A DNA stretch of 64,000 bases from Chitinophaga sp. CB10 (GTDB lineage: Bacteria; Bacteroidota; Bacteroidia; Chitinophagales; Chitinophagaceae): positions 124,001 to 188,000 of the forward strand of contig MLAV02000013.1 of the NCBI GenBank assembly GCA_001870995.2, given 5' to 3'. Shown one piece after another: positions 43,552-52,656 of the stretch. The stretch's first letter is position 1. Every line of letters starts with the position of its first letter. Under the pieces are notes generated by a model. That model saw only the letters and a list, made by a program, of their open reading frames with translations. It was not told the origin of the DNA and searched no databases. Position numbers and translations under genes: made by a program.

Positions 43552-45771
43552 TTGTACCGTTTACTGCTTACCATTGCCTTCCTGACTGCTACGGTTTGTG
43601 CCCAGGCCCAGCTGCTGGCCGATTCGCTCAGGAAAGTCATAGCCCGCAAGGACCTGCCGCTGGAAATGCGCATCGACGCCATGGACCGGCTCGGACAGGT
43701 CGTGTTTTTTAATACCGGCTGGAAGGAAGGGCTGGACATCCTCCGCCAGTCCCTGGAGCTGGCCGCCCCCATGAAGGACGGTAGCTACCGCGCCCATACC
43801 CATGGCATGATGGCAGCTTCCTACTACATCTCCGGGGATGCGGAAGCCGCCTACCGGCATATGGACAGCGCCACCATGTACATCCGGCACTCCAACAGTA
43901 AACTCATGAAAGGCTATGTGCTGTACATGAAAGGCTGGCTGCAGGTCCGCGAGCGGCAGGAAACGGACGCGATCCACACCCTCCAGGAAGCCCTGGACGT
44001 GCTGGAAAAGGCTCCTAACGGCCTTACCTATATCCAGCCCGTGTATTCCGAACTGGCAGGCGTGTACTTCAAATGGTACGACCTGGTCAACGTCGAAAAA
44101 TACACCCGCCTCTCCCTCAACGCCGCCATCCAGCTCAAACAGCTGGAAAAGCTCATCAGCGCCAACCAGGAACGGGGAGGCTACTTCATTAACCTCTACC
44201 GGGAAAATAATGACCGCAAAGAAGCATTGGACTCCGCGCTGTATTATATGCGCAAATCCCTGCACCTCGCCAGGTCCAACCGGGAGCGGATCGTAACGCC
44301 CAGCAATATTCCCTTTTCCGCCATCGGGATCGCCAATATCTTCCGGGAAAATATGCCGCCCACCCCTGCCAATAAGGACAGTGTGGACTATTACAATAAC
44401 ATTGCCCTGCAGGAAGGTAAGCTTACCAAACAATTCGCCGTGGAAGCAGGGGTGTACAATGAGCTGGCCTCCGAGGCCTTCAAACGCGGGGACTTCCAGT
44501 CGGCCGTCAATTACCTCAATGGCGCCATCCTGGTAAGCGCCAAAGACCCGCTGTTCGATAAATACAACCTCTCCCAATCCCACCTGGGCCTGGCGGAAGC
44601 GTATGAACAGCTAAAAGACACCGCCCTGGCCCTGCAGAACTACAAACAGTACATGACCCTCTACCAGGAACTCTTTGACGTGGAAAAAATGAACAAGGCC
44701 AAAGACCTGGAAGCCAAATACGAAATGGCCCGGAAGGAAAAGAACCTGCTGCAAATACGCCTCCTCGCCGAACAGCGCAATAAGGAGCTGATACAGGCCC
44801 GCTACCTCTCCGGCCAGAAAGACAAAGCCCTGCTGGAAGCCCGGTACACGGCCATCCTGAAGGATAAAGCCCTGCTGGATGCCAAGTATGAAACGGAAAT
44901 GAAGCAACAGGCCCTCACCACCGCCAACTACAAAACATCGCAACGGGAACAGGAGCTGAAAGTCATGAGTCAGCGCTTCGCCTATAACCGCAAGCTGAAT
45001 AAGATCTACTCCGTACTTACCATCGCGCTGTTCCTGGCGGCGGCCTTCCTCTATTTTGCCTTTAAACAGCGCTCCAAAGCGCTGAAACAAAAGCAGCAGC
45101 TCCACAACCTGGAACTGGACCGGATCAAACAGGAACACCGGATATCCATGCTCTCCGCCATGCTGGAAGGCCAGGAGCAGGAACGTACCCGCCTCGCCAG
45201 GGATTTACATGACGGACTTGGCGGATTATTGTCCGGGGTAAAAATTGAATTGTCGGCATTGAACGCCCCGGCATCCACTTCTCCGCAACAAACTATCGTC
45301 CATAAAACCCTGCGCCACCTGGATAATGCCGTGGACGAACTGCGCCGCATAGCCCGCAGCATGATGCCGGAAGTACTGCTTACCTATGGCCTGGGAGAAG
45401 CCACCCGCGAGTATTGCAACGGTTTGAAGAAATCAGGCGTACCCGTTACCTGCCAGGTGTATAATTACCGGAATGATATGAGCCACGGGCGACAGGTAAC
45501 GCTCTACCGCATTATGCAGGAGCTGGTGAATAACGCCGTAAAGCATGCCGGCGCTACGCAAATCCTTGTGCAGCTGCAACAAAGCGACCATCGCATCTTC
45601 CTGACGGTGGAAGATGATGGCAAGGGATTTGACCAATCCGAACTAGCCGCGCTCAAAGGGGCAGGACTGGCCAACATCCAGTCCCGTACGGAAATGCTGC
45701 AGGGCAGCCTGGAAGTATCCTCTTCCCCCGGCACCGGCGCCTCTTTTACTATTGAATGTTCTGTAAACTAA
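43552..45771 (+). CDS. TPR-containing sensor histidine kinase (NarX/DegS-type, HisKA_3)
   Basis: A membrane sensor kinase, 739 aa, starting at a TTG (43552) because no ATG precedes the signal peptide YRLLLTIAFLTATVCAQAQ. The periplasmic part contains TPR-like helices (EAAYRHMDSATMYIRHSN, LALQNYKQYMTLYQELF). A long coiled coil with repeated (D/E)KALLxAxY units follows (about 380-470), then one TM helix (YSVLTIALFLAAAFLYFAF). The HisKA_3 phosphoacceptor is the His in ERTRLARDLHDGLGGLLSGVK, and the HATPase_c has VNNAVKHAGATQI and VEDDGKGF. The response-regulator gene begins 9 bp after its stop. Confidence 0.93.
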   Translation: MYRLLLTIAFLTATVCAQAQLLADSLRKVIARKDLPLEMRIDAMDRLGQVVFFNTGWKEGLDILRQSLELAAPMKDGSYRAHTHGMMAASYYISGDAEAAYRHMDSATMYIRHSNSKLMKGYVLYMKGWLQVRERQETDAIHTLQEALDVLEKAPNGLTYIQPVYSELAGVYFKWYDLVNVEKYTRLSLNAAIQLKQLEKLISANQERGGYFINLYRENNDRKEALDSALYYMRKSLHLARSNRERIVTPSNIPFSAIGIANIFRENMPPTPANKDSVDYYNNIALQEGKLTKQFAVEAGVYNELASEAFKRGDFQSAVNYLNGAILVSAKDPLFDKYNLSQSHLGLAEAYEQLKDTALALQNYKQYMTLYQELFDVEKMNKAKDLEAKYEMARKEKNLLQIRLLAEQRNKELIQARYLSGQKDKALLEARYTAILKDKALLDAKYETEMKQQALTTANYKTSQREQELKVMSQRFAYNRKLNKIYSVLTIALFLAAAFLYFAFKQRSKALKQKQQLHNLELDRIKQEHRISMLSAMLEGQEQERTRLARDLHDGLGGLLSGVKIELSALNAPASTSPQQTIVHKTLRHLDNAVDELRRIARSMMPEVLLTYGLGEATREYCNGLKKSGVPVTCQVYNYRNDMSHGRQVTLYRIMQELVNNAVKHAGATQILVQLQQSDHRIFLTVEDDGKGFDQSELAALKGAGLANIQSRTEMLQGSLEVSSSPGTGASFTIECSVN

Positions 45772-45780
45772 TAAAGCACC

Positions 45781-46404
45781 ATGATTAAAGTAATATTGAT
45801 AGACGACCACCCGATTGTAATGGAAGGACTCAAGAACCTGCTCGCCACCCGTGAAGAACTCACCGTGGCCGGCTGTTTCAGCAACGGTGCTGCCGGCCTG
45901 GAAGCCATCCAAACCCTGCAACCGGATGTAGTGCTGCTGGACATCAACCTGCCGGACATCAACGGCATTGACCTCTGTAAACAGGTACGTAAAAATGATA
46001 AAGACGTAAGGATTATCGCCCTGAGCGTCCACAACGAACGCCCGGTAATTAAAAATATCCTCAACAGCGGCGCTAATGGCTATGTGCTGAAAAACTCCGT
46101 AGGCGAGGAAATCATTATGGCTATCAACTCTGCGCTGAAGGGCGACACCTACCTTTGCAACGCCGCCCGGGAAATCCTGAGCCAGATACAGGAAGGAGAA
46201 CTAACGGATATTCCTAAAATCACCCGCCGGGAAAAAGAGATCATGGGACTGGTGAGCAAAGGGCTGACCACCGCACAGATAGCCGAACAACTCTTTATCA
46301 GTACGCATACAGTGGAAAGTCACCGTAAAAACCTCATCGAAAAATTTGATGTAACTACCATGACCGCTGTAATTAAACTGGCCACGCAATACGGTTTGCT
46401 CTAA
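45781..46404 (+). CDS. NarL/FixJ-family response regulator
   Basis: A 207-aa DNA-binding response regulator. The receiver domain has the acidic pocket IDDH (D8, D9), the phosphoacceptor D54 in VVLLDINLPDING, and the conserved Lys in GYVLKNSVGEE. The LuxR-type HTH is at the C-terminus (ITRREKEIMGLVSKGLTTAQIAEQLFISTHTVESHRKNLIEKF). It is encoded in an operon with the histidine kinase upstream, so it is the cognate partner. Confidence 0.95.
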   Translation: MIKVILIDDHPIVMEGLKNLLATREELTVAGCFSNGAAGLEAIQTLQPDVVLLDINLPDINGIDLCKQVRKNDKDVRIIALSVHNERPVIKNILNSGANGYVLKNSVGEEIIMAINSALKGDTYLCNAAREILSQIQEGELTDIPKITRREKEIMGLVSKGLTTAQIAEQLFISTHTVESHRKNLIEKFDVTTMTAVIKLATQYGLL

Positions 46405-46458
46405 TATCTCGTCTTAAAATAGCTGTTTTCAGGGAGAAAAATCCCTGGCCCCCGGCCG

Positions 46459-46466
46459 TAGCTTTG
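46459..46466 (+). promoter_or_regulatory. -7 box before the small membrane protein genes
   Basis: TAGCTTTG, a consensus TAnnTTTG, 34 bp before the ATG at 46501. It suggests that the two small genes have their own promoter, possibly controlled by the regulator encoded just upstream. Confidence 0.5.
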
Positions 46467-46500
46467 TGTTATCAAATTTTAACAACAAAACGAAAACAGC

Positions 46501-46830
46501 ATGGACAGAAAAACCTTGGCTATTATTTCTTACATCTCCATCATCGGATGGGTTATTGCATATTTCCAGTATAAAGACAAACCTAAAGATCATTTCGTAA
46601 GCTATCATCTCAAGCAGGCATTGGGTATTGCCATCATCAGCATTATCCTTGGCGTGGCCATCAACCTGGTGGTGAGCCTCGTGCCTGCCTTGTCGGTAGT
46701 ACGGTATGCCAACATAGCTATTCTCATCCTCTGGGTGATGGGTATCATCAACGCCTACAACGGACAGATGAAACCAGTACCTGTAGCGGGTCCTATCTTC
46801 GAAGGCAAATTCAGCTTCCTCAACGCATAA
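46501..46830 (+). CDS. small membrane protein, DUF4870-like
   Basis: 109 aa with three hydrophobic helices: TLAIISYISIIGWVIAYF, LGIAIISIILGVAINLVVSLV and ANIAILILWVMGIINAYNG. The pattern 'SYISIIGWVIAY...HLKQALG...GIINAYNG' resembles the DUF4870/Tic20-like small membrane family; function unknown. It follows a two-component system in the same direction, with its own promoter-like box, and is followed after 33 bp by another small membrane gene. Confidence 0.8.
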   Translation: MDRKTLAIISYISIIGWVIAYFQYKDKPKDHFVSYHLKQALGIAIISIILGVAINLVVSLVPALSVVRYANIAILILWVMGIINAYNGQMKPVPVAGPIFEGKFSFLNA

Positions 46831-46863
46831 TTTCATCCTGATTAACCACAAAATCCTTACACT

Positions 46864-47064
46864 ATGCAAAGAATCGGATCCTTTTTAGTAATCATAGGCC
46901 TTTTATCCATTGTCGCTGGTTTCTTTAACTACGTGCCCAAAGTACTCATCTGGATATACCAATGGGGAGAGCCTGTTGCCTGGGCTATAAAAATCGGCCT
47001 CATTGTAGTAGGCGGTGTGCTGTACATGATGAGCAATAAAAGTTCAGAAGAAGTAACAAAGTAG
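46864..47064 (+). CDS. 66-aa small membrane protein
   Basis: Two hydrophobic segments (GSFLVIIGLLSIVAGFF and AWAIKIGLIVVGGVLYMM) are separated by a short loop with YVPKVLIWIYQWGEP; the tail is hydrophilic (SNKSSEEVTK). No family recognised. Its position 33 bp after the DUF4870-like gene and before a strong terminator supports a real two-gene unit. Confidence 0.7.
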   Translation: MQRIGSFLVIIGLLSIVAGFFNYVPKVLIWIYQWGEPVAWAIKIGLIVVGGVLYMMSNKSSEEVTK

Positions 47065-47123
47065 TATATATACAAGAGGTGGATCACATACTTTCAACGT
47101 CCATTCCTGGACTGAAAGTTCCC

Positions 47124-47158
47124 GGATTCCCGGCATTGCTCGCCGGGAATCCTTTTTT
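47124..47158 (+). terminator. terminator after the small membrane genes
   Basis: 11-bp perfect stem GGATTCCCGGC / GCCGGGAATCC with a 7-nt loop, followed by six T. It touches the stop codon of the convergent kup gene. Confidence 0.85.
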
Positions 47159-49145
47159 AATGCCTTCCGTGCCGGGGCGCGGTTCTCCTGAGTTGGATGT
47201 TGCTGGTGGGATTCAGGAAGAGCGGGTAGAGTTCCACCTGCACGCTGCTGGCGTCCAGGCCAAAGCCTTTTTCTTCCGACAGCGTGTATTCTTTCAACCA
47301 GAAATAAAACTCCATGATCCAACGCTCAAAAATGGAGAGCTGGTGGCCCTGGTTCAGGTAGGCTTCCATGACCACGAAGGTAAAGTCGCCCGTAACATGC
47401 CGCTTTTCCAGGCTCTCGTAGCGGCTGGTGATGTTCACTTCGCGGCGGGCCACCAGGTCCTGCAGGGCGGTGCGGAAGAAGAGGTCGATACGCGGCTGCA
47501 CGCGGAAGCCCAGCTTGAAATCGATGCGTATGATTTCGTTGGGCAGGTAATGCGTTACTTCATATTCCGTCGTATAAGGATCATCTAACGTTTGCACATG
47601 CACGAACCAGTAGATGTCCGCCCGCTTGGGCTGCCGGCGGAAGATCGAATAAATGATCTTGTTATCAATTTCCCCCGGGGAATCGGAGGCCGTTAAAAAC
47701 ACCAGGTGGGTACTGGTCTTGGGTACGGCCGTATCATTGCTCAGCTCCCGCAGCATGGGCACATAAGGTTCCAGCTTTACAAACTCCGCCAAACGGTTCT
47801 TGATACGCCTAGCCTTATAGCATACGTACATTACCCAGAACAGGCCGCCGGCTACTACCAGCGCCACATAGCCGCCATGGGCAAACTTAACGAGGTTGGC
47901 AAAGAGGAAACTGCCTTCAATCGCCAGGTACACAGCGAGGAATAAATAAATCACCGCAGGCTTCACCCGTTTTAACACCAGGTAGTTGGCAAACAACACG
48001 GTGGTAGCCAGCATGCAAAGCGTGATAGCCAGGCCGTAGGCGGCTTCCATATTGGTGGACTTCCGGAAATACAATACAATCCCGCAACAGCCCAAATAAA
48101 GCAATACGTTGATACCCGGCAGGAACAACTGGCCTTTCTGCGTAGTGGGGTAATTGACTTTCATGCGGGGCCACAGCCCTAACCGCATGGCCTCCCCTAT
48201 GAGCGTAAAGGAGCCGCTCACCAGGGCCTGGCTGGCAATGATGGCGGCGCTGGTGGCAATGATGATGCCTATCAGCAGGAACCAGTCCGGCATGATCGCG
48301 TAAAACGGGTTAAACCCTGTTTTAATTAGTTCATCCGTTACCGTTTGGTGGTTCATGTTTACCAGCAGCCAGGCGCCCTGGCCGAGATAATTCAGGATCA
48401 GGCAGGTTTTTACCATCACCCACGATACCCGGATGTTGCCCCGGCCGCAATGCCCCAGGTCGGAATACAGCGCTTCTGCCCCGGTAGTACAGAGGAAAAC
48501 ACCGCCCAGTATCCAGAAGCCCCGGGGATAGGTAAAGAGCAGGTGCAGGCCGTAATAGGGGTTGAATGCCTTGAAAATAACAGGATAATGCATCAGGTTT
48601 AACAGTCCCATCATGCCCAGCATCAGGAACCAGACCGTCATAACGGGGCCGAATAAACGACCGATGGAATGCGTGCCGAACTGCTGCAGTAAAAACAGGA
48701 TGGTGAGTATCGTCAGCACAATCAGCACGATGGTGCCATCCGCAATTTCCCCGATGTTACGAATGCCTCTCAATCCTTCGATGGCGGAGGTGACAGACAT
48801 CGGCGGGGTGATCATCCCGTCCGCCAGCAGGGAAGCGCCGCCTATCATGGCCGGGAACACCAGCCATTTGCGCCGCCGGCGCACCAGCGTGTAAAGGGAA
48901 AAGATGCCCCCTTCTCCCCTGTTGTCCGCCTTCAGGGTGAGCACTACGTATTTGATGGTGGTTTGCAGGGTGAGGGTCCAAATCACGAGAGATAAGGAGC
49001 CCAGGACCACTGTTTCCGTCACCGTTTTATCTTTCAGGATGGCATTGAGGACATACAGCGGAGATGTGCCGATGTCCCCATAAATAATGCCCAACGCAAT
49101 CAATAACCCTGCTGCCGTAACTGATTTATGGTGTTTTGTACCCAT
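47157..49145 (-). CDS. kup: Kup-family potassium uptake transporter
   Basis: A K+/H+ symporter of the KUP/HAK/KT family, 662 aa, in the inner membrane. The N-terminal signature LIALGIIYGDIGTSPLYVLNAI is diagnostic, followed by GEGGIFSLYTLVRRR and twelve predicted helices up to about residue 450. Then comes a soluble C-terminal domain of about 200 residues ending RHGRH. The start is the ATG at 49145 (MGTKHHKSVTAAG). It is alone on its transcript. The upstream region holds several hairpins (see 49146-49411). Confidence 0.95.
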   Translation of the reverse strand: MGTKHHKSVTAAGLLIALGIIYGDIGTSPLYVLNAILKDKTVTETVVLGSLSLVIWTLTLQTTIKYVVLTLKADNRGEGGIFSLYTLVRRRRKWLVFPAMIGGASLLADGMITPPMSVTSAIEGLRGIRNIGEIADGTIVLIVLTILTILFLLQQFGTHSIGRLFGPVMTVWFLMLGMMGLLNLMHYPVIFKAFNPYYGLHLLFTYPRGFWILGGVFLCTTGAEALYSDLGHCGRGNIRVSWVMVKTCLILNYLGQGAWLLVNMNHQTVTDELIKTGFNPFYAIMPDWFLLIGIIIATSAAIIASQALVSGSFTLIGEAMRLGLWPRMKVNYPTTQKGQLFLPGINVLLYLGCCGIVLYFRKSTNMEAAYGLAITLCMLATTVLFANYLVLKRVKPAVIYLFLAVYLAIEGSFLFANLVKFAHGGYVALVVAGGLFWVMYVCYKARRIKNRLAEFVKLEPYVPMLRELSNDTAVPKTSTHLVFLTASDSPGEIDNKIIYSIFRRQPKRADIYWFVHVQTLDDPYTTEYEVTHYLPNEIIRIDFKLGFRVQPRIDLFFRTALQDLVARREVNITSRYESLEKRHVTGDFTFVVMEAYLNQGHQLSIFERWIMEFYFWLKEYTLSEEKGFGLDASSVQVELYPLFLNPTSNIQLRRTAPRHGRH

Positions 49146-49411
49146 GCAAATGTGATTACATCAGTTCAAAAAAGTGTAGTCGTCCGATTTTTATTTTGAG
49201 CCCTGGTTGCAGGGGGATCATTTTTTGTACTGCATCCCTTGCCCGCTTTGTTATTACCGCAGGAGGGCCAGTTTGCGCGGTAAAACTCCCACGATAATTA
49301 CAATCTGCTTGCCAGATTGTTGTAACGCCTGCGGTTTAAGAGCATGCATAAAATTGCCCCGGACATTTGTACGTCCGGGGCTTATTAAAAATTTGACGGG
49401 TGTTTATCCGG
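49146..49411 (-). other. intergenic region: kup leader with hairpins, and haloperoxidase terminator
   Basis: The part nearest 49411 holds the terminator of the haloperoxidase gene: GCCCCGGAC (49356-49364) pairs with GTCCGGGGC (49373-49381), followed on the minus strand by AATTTTAT. Between it and kup there are further inverted repeats: ACAATCTG/CAGATTGT (49300-49320), TTACCGC/GCGGTAA (49254-49283), and GCAGGGGGAT/ATCCCTTGC near 49209-49241. These may fold in a kup leader, but no known riboswitch is recognisable. Confidence 0.5.
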
Positions 49412-50764
49412 CTAATACTTTAGCAGCACCACCCTATCCGCCACCGTCTTCCCGGTGATCTTTCCAAACTCGCTATCAAAATCATAGTGAATACCACCAT
49501 ACACCCTGGAAATGCTGGCTTCATCAATCATCTGGTTAAAGCTGCTGAAAGAGCGCGGGGCAAAGCCTTCCGGTACTTTCTGCTGGTCCGTGAAGCTGTA
49601 GGCGGCGCCGAATTTAGCGGCCATTACATTGCCGGCAGCGCTGGTAAAGGTGGCGTGGCCGGAGGTGTAGCTGGGGAACGGCGGGGTGGCTATCAGCGGC
49701 GACCATGTGCTGTCTATCTGGCTGCGTATATACGTTACCGGGCGAAGCACGTTGTAATGGAACTTGTATTTCCAGCATTTGATGCCGCCGTCATTCAGGC
49801 TGATGCCTACCTGTGCAAGCAGGTTGGCCGCAACGCTGAGGTTGAGGTTATTGTCGCGGATGAGCTGCGCCGCAATAGCAACCAGGTGGCCGGGAGGAGT
49901 AAAGGTTCCGCCGCCATCCGCCCAGTACAGCGCGATGTCCTTCTCTTCCGGCGTGCCGGCAACGCCTTTCTGGTACACCAGCATAGCGGCTTTGTAGAAG
50001 TTGCTGGCGGTATCCGTGGAGTAAGCCACCGGCGGATAAGCCACCGCATCCGTCCAGTGCGGCTTCAGCATAGTGCGGTTGTTGCCCCAGTAAGGCAGCA
50101 TGGCACGCTGGTATGCCGGCGGCGTGGGTACCCAGAGGCCGGGGCCTGCCGGAGGGATGTAGTCCGCCGGGAAGTTGTTCAGATAGCCGTCCTTACCACC
50201 ATCCGTCAGGGACCACTGGTAAATCAGCGTGGCCACCTGCTGACCGTAGGCGATAGAACGGGTCATCACATCCGCGCTGCAATTGTTGGCATAGGTTACG
50301 CGGTTGGTACTGTCCAGCTGGTTGATCAGCTGCACATTGGCGGCGCTGGCATTGGGGAATAACTGCTTTACAATGGACGCCAGCGCGCTGTTGGCCGCTA
50401 TGGCCCAGTTGTACTGCTTGTACGGGGATGGCGGAGGCAATGGCGGCAAACCGTTCAGCTGCCCGCCTAATGTTTGCGCATAGGCGCTCCTGCCTACTAC
50501 GGCATCGTGCAAGGCAATGCCGGTGTAGGCAATGGCCCGCGCGGCCACGGGCGGACTAAAGCCAGGCGTTTCCTTAATCAGCTTTAATTCCAGCGTGTAC
50601 CACGACAACGGTACATTTACTTCCCCGTTCACCGTTTCTACCTGGACGGCAGCAACGGCTGGTTCCGGGACCTGCTGAAGGGAGGCGTCCTGCTTCTTAC
50701 AGGCATACAGCACAAAAACGAGGAAGAGCCCCGTGAAACGGGTCAACAAACAATCAATTCTCAT
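49412..50764 (-). CDS. vanadium-dependent haloperoxidase/PAP2-superfamily lipoprotein
   Basis: A 450-aa exported protein. The signal ends in a lipobox (FLVFVLYAC, Cys22) followed by KKQDAS. The C-terminal half carries the three acid-phosphatase/vanadium-haloperoxidase motifs in order: K-x6-RP in YKFHYNVLRPVTY, PS-type PPFPSYTSGHATF, and SRxxxGxH in ISRVYGGIHYDFDSE. This family binds vanadate or phosphate in an all-helical bundle. Members in this phylum are annotated as vanadium-dependent haloperoxidases, but phosphatase activity is equally possible. It stands alone, with its own terminator. Confidence 0.9.
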   Translation of the reverse strand: MRIDCLLTRFTGLFLVFVLYACKKQDASLQQVPEPAVAAVQVETVNGEVNVPLSWYTLELKLIKETPGFSPPVAARAIAYTGIALHDAVVGRSAYAQTLGGQLNGLPPLPPPSPYKQYNWAIAANSALASIVKQLFPNASAANVQLINQLDSTNRVTYANNCSADVMTRSIAYGQQVATLIYQWSLTDGGKDGYLNNFPADYIPPAGPGLWVPTPPAYQRAMLPYWGNNRTMLKPHWTDAVAYPPVAYSTDTASNFYKAAMLVYQKGVAGTPEEKDIALYWADGGGTFTPPGHLVAIAAQLIRDNNLNLSVAANLLAQVGISLNDGGIKCWKYKFHYNVLRPVTYIRSQIDSTWSPLIATPPFPSYTSGHATFTSAAGNVMAAKFGAAYSFTDQQKVPEGFAPRSFSSFNQMIDEASISRVYGGIHYDFDSEFGKITGKTVADRVVLLKY

Positions 50765-50891
50765 TCTTTTACTTTTAGAGGTTACAAAATACAGGGTCAG
50801 AAAGTAGATAGGGCGATTTTGGATTACAAAGATATTTTGCCGCTACGCAGCCAATCAGCGTAGCGAAAAAAAATATACAGAAAAACAGAAT

Positions 50892-52184
50892 TTATTTGGA
50901 AACCGGTTTGTCCGGCAAGGGGCGAATCACGACTTCGTCTATACGGTGACGGTCCATTTTGGTGACTTCAAAGCTTACATTGTTCAGAATCACCTTCTCC
51001 CCCTCCGCAGGGATGTGTTTCAGCTTGTCGATGACCAGCCCCGCCACGGTATTATCCGCCCTTTCATAATCATAGAGCCAGTCGTACCCCAGGGTTTCAC
51101 GGATATAGCTCAACTTCGTATAGCCATAGGTTTGCCAGGCGCCGTCCGGGAGTTTTTTCAGGAAGCGCTCTGAAATATTGTATCCCGGCAAACTCCCGCC
51201 CATCAGGCCGGACACAATATCATGATAGGAGATCATGCCTTCCAGCGCGCCATATTCATCAATCACAATAGCCATATTGGTATTCTCATTTTTCATCTGC
51301 TGGAAGATGTCGTAAACTTCCTGGTTGACGGATAGGAAAGATACCGGTACCACAATTTCTTCCAGGGGCTTCTCCGGATACAGGAAAAAATCTTTTACGC
51401 CGAGGGCGCCCAGCATTTCCTTCTCCGGCGTAATGACGGGGAAAGTGCGGTGAATGCTGTTTTTGATCACTTCCGTTATCTGCTCCCTGGTCATATTCGT
51501 GCGGATGGCGGTGATCATCGTGGCCGGGGTCATGATGTTTTCCGCTTTGAGGTCGTAGGCGGTGAAGAGGTTTTTATGCAGGATGAACTCTCCCTTGTCA
51601 ATCACTCCCTGCTTATAGGCCGCCGTGAGCATGCCGCGCAGGTCATTTTCAGTAATCTTTTCCTCCCGGATGGTGTTGATGTGAAAAAGGCCCAGGATGG
51701 CTTTGGTGCTGGCCGTGAGTAACTTTATAAACGGATAGGTGATTTTGGAGAAGATGACCATGGAAGGGGTAATGAAATAAGATACCTTCAGAGGGTCCAG
51801 CAGGGCGAGCGTTTTAGGGATCAACTCCCCGATTACAATCGTCAGGTACGTAATTGATCCTACCCCGATGAGCAGGGCCGTGAGGTGCGCCCAGGAGCCA
51901 TGCATGCCCCAGGCGATGAAGCGGGGCTCAAGCATGGCAGCCATCAGATCGCCGCCGTACAGCCCTTCCAGGATACCCACCAGCGTAATGCCTACCTGTA
52001 CCGCGCTCAGAAACTCATCTGGTTCACGAATGAGTTCCAGCACGCGCGCCGCCTTTTTATTACCCTGGTCTACCTGTTGCTGCAAGATAGTTTTGTCCAC
52101 AGAGATCAATCCTATCTCCGCCAGGGAAAAATAAAAATTCAAAGCGATCAGGACCAGGATGATGATAATGGAAATCATATGCAA
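50892..52184 (-). CDS. CNNM/CorC (HlyC-like) membrane protein with CBS domains
   Basis: A 430-aa protein. The N-terminal DUF21/CNNM transmembrane domain (about 1-190; starts HMISIIIILVLIALNFYFSLAEIGLISVD) is followed by a CBS pair (about 205-330; MTPATMITAI, TNMAIVIDEYGALEGMISYHD) and the C-terminal CorC_HlyC domain (TVAGLVIDKLKHIPAEGEKV, FEVTKMDRHRIDEVVI). Members are linked to Mg2+ or Co2+ homeostasis; the old name hemolysin is misleading. It is followed by no partner gene. Confidence 0.93.
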   Translation of the reverse strand: MHMISIIIILVLIALNFYFSLAEIGLISVDKTILQQQVDQGNKKAARVLELIREPDEFLSAVQVGITLVGILEGLYGGDLMAAMLEPRFIAWGMHGSWAHLTALLIGVGSITYLTIVIGELIPKTLALLDPLKVSYFITPSMVIFSKITYPFIKLLTASTKAILGLFHINTIREEKITENDLRGMLTAAYKQGVIDKGEFILHKNLFTAYDLKAENIMTPATMITAIRTNMTREQITEVIKNSIHRTFPVITPEKEMLGALGVKDFFLYPEKPLEEIVVPVSFLSVNQEVYDIFQQMKNENTNMAIVIDEYGALEGMISYHDIVSGLMGGSLPGYNISERFLKKLPDGAWQTYGYTKLSYIRETLGYDWLYDYERADNTVAGLVIDKLKHIPAEGEKVILNNVSFEVTKMDRHRIDEVVIRPLPDKPVSK

Positions 52185-52262
52185 TACGGTTCTTGTTGCA
52201 CTAACAACCGGTGCAACCTATTGTTTACGTAATTAAGCCGGGATTGGGGAGATAAATACCCG

Positions 52263-52520
52263 TTATGGCTTGTATTTATCCAGGATGTTCTGCCATACGA
52301 GCCGGGCCAGCTGCTCCTGCTCCACCGTTTTCAAACGCTCCTTCAGCGTCACCTCCCCATCTTCATTGAATTCCAGGTGTTCGGGAATGAAGTCCGGCAC
52401 CTGGCCTGCGTCCGCCACGGGGTCCACCTGGTAAGTAGTGCTGTGGGCCTTATGGTCCACTTTTACATGAAAACTATAAGGTTTGTTGTCGATGTAAACG
52501 GTAATATCAGTAATTTCCAT
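52263..52520 (-). CDS. small hypothetical protein, 85 aa
   Basis: The open frame extends upstream to 52598, but the first 26 residues (with CPFPYFFRITG) look non-coding, and MEITDITVYIDNKPYSFHV at 52520 is a better start. The product is acidic, beta-rich at first (YSFHVKVDHKAHSTTYQVDP) and then helical (GEVTLKERLKTVEQEQLARLVWQNILDKYKP). No family recognised. It is divergent from lpdA, about 135 bp away. Confidence 0.6.
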   Translation of the reverse strand: MEITDITVYIDNKPYSFHVKVDHKAHSTTYQVDPVADAGQVPDFIPEHLEFNEDGEVTLKERLKTVEQEQLARLVWQNILDKYKP

Positions 52521-52656
52521 TTCGATTTTTTTTAGGAAACCTGAAACAACAGCCATACCAGTTATACGAAAAAAGTATGGGAACGGACAAACAACCATGC
52601 TCTGCTGATCGTTTACCTGGTGGAACGTCTGTCTTCACCAATTATTAATTTTTACT

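Noticed and set aside
49146..49411. A c-di-AMP (ydaO-type) riboswitch before kup.
   Set aside because: The conserved core of that riboswitch is not visible, and it is not expected in this phylum.
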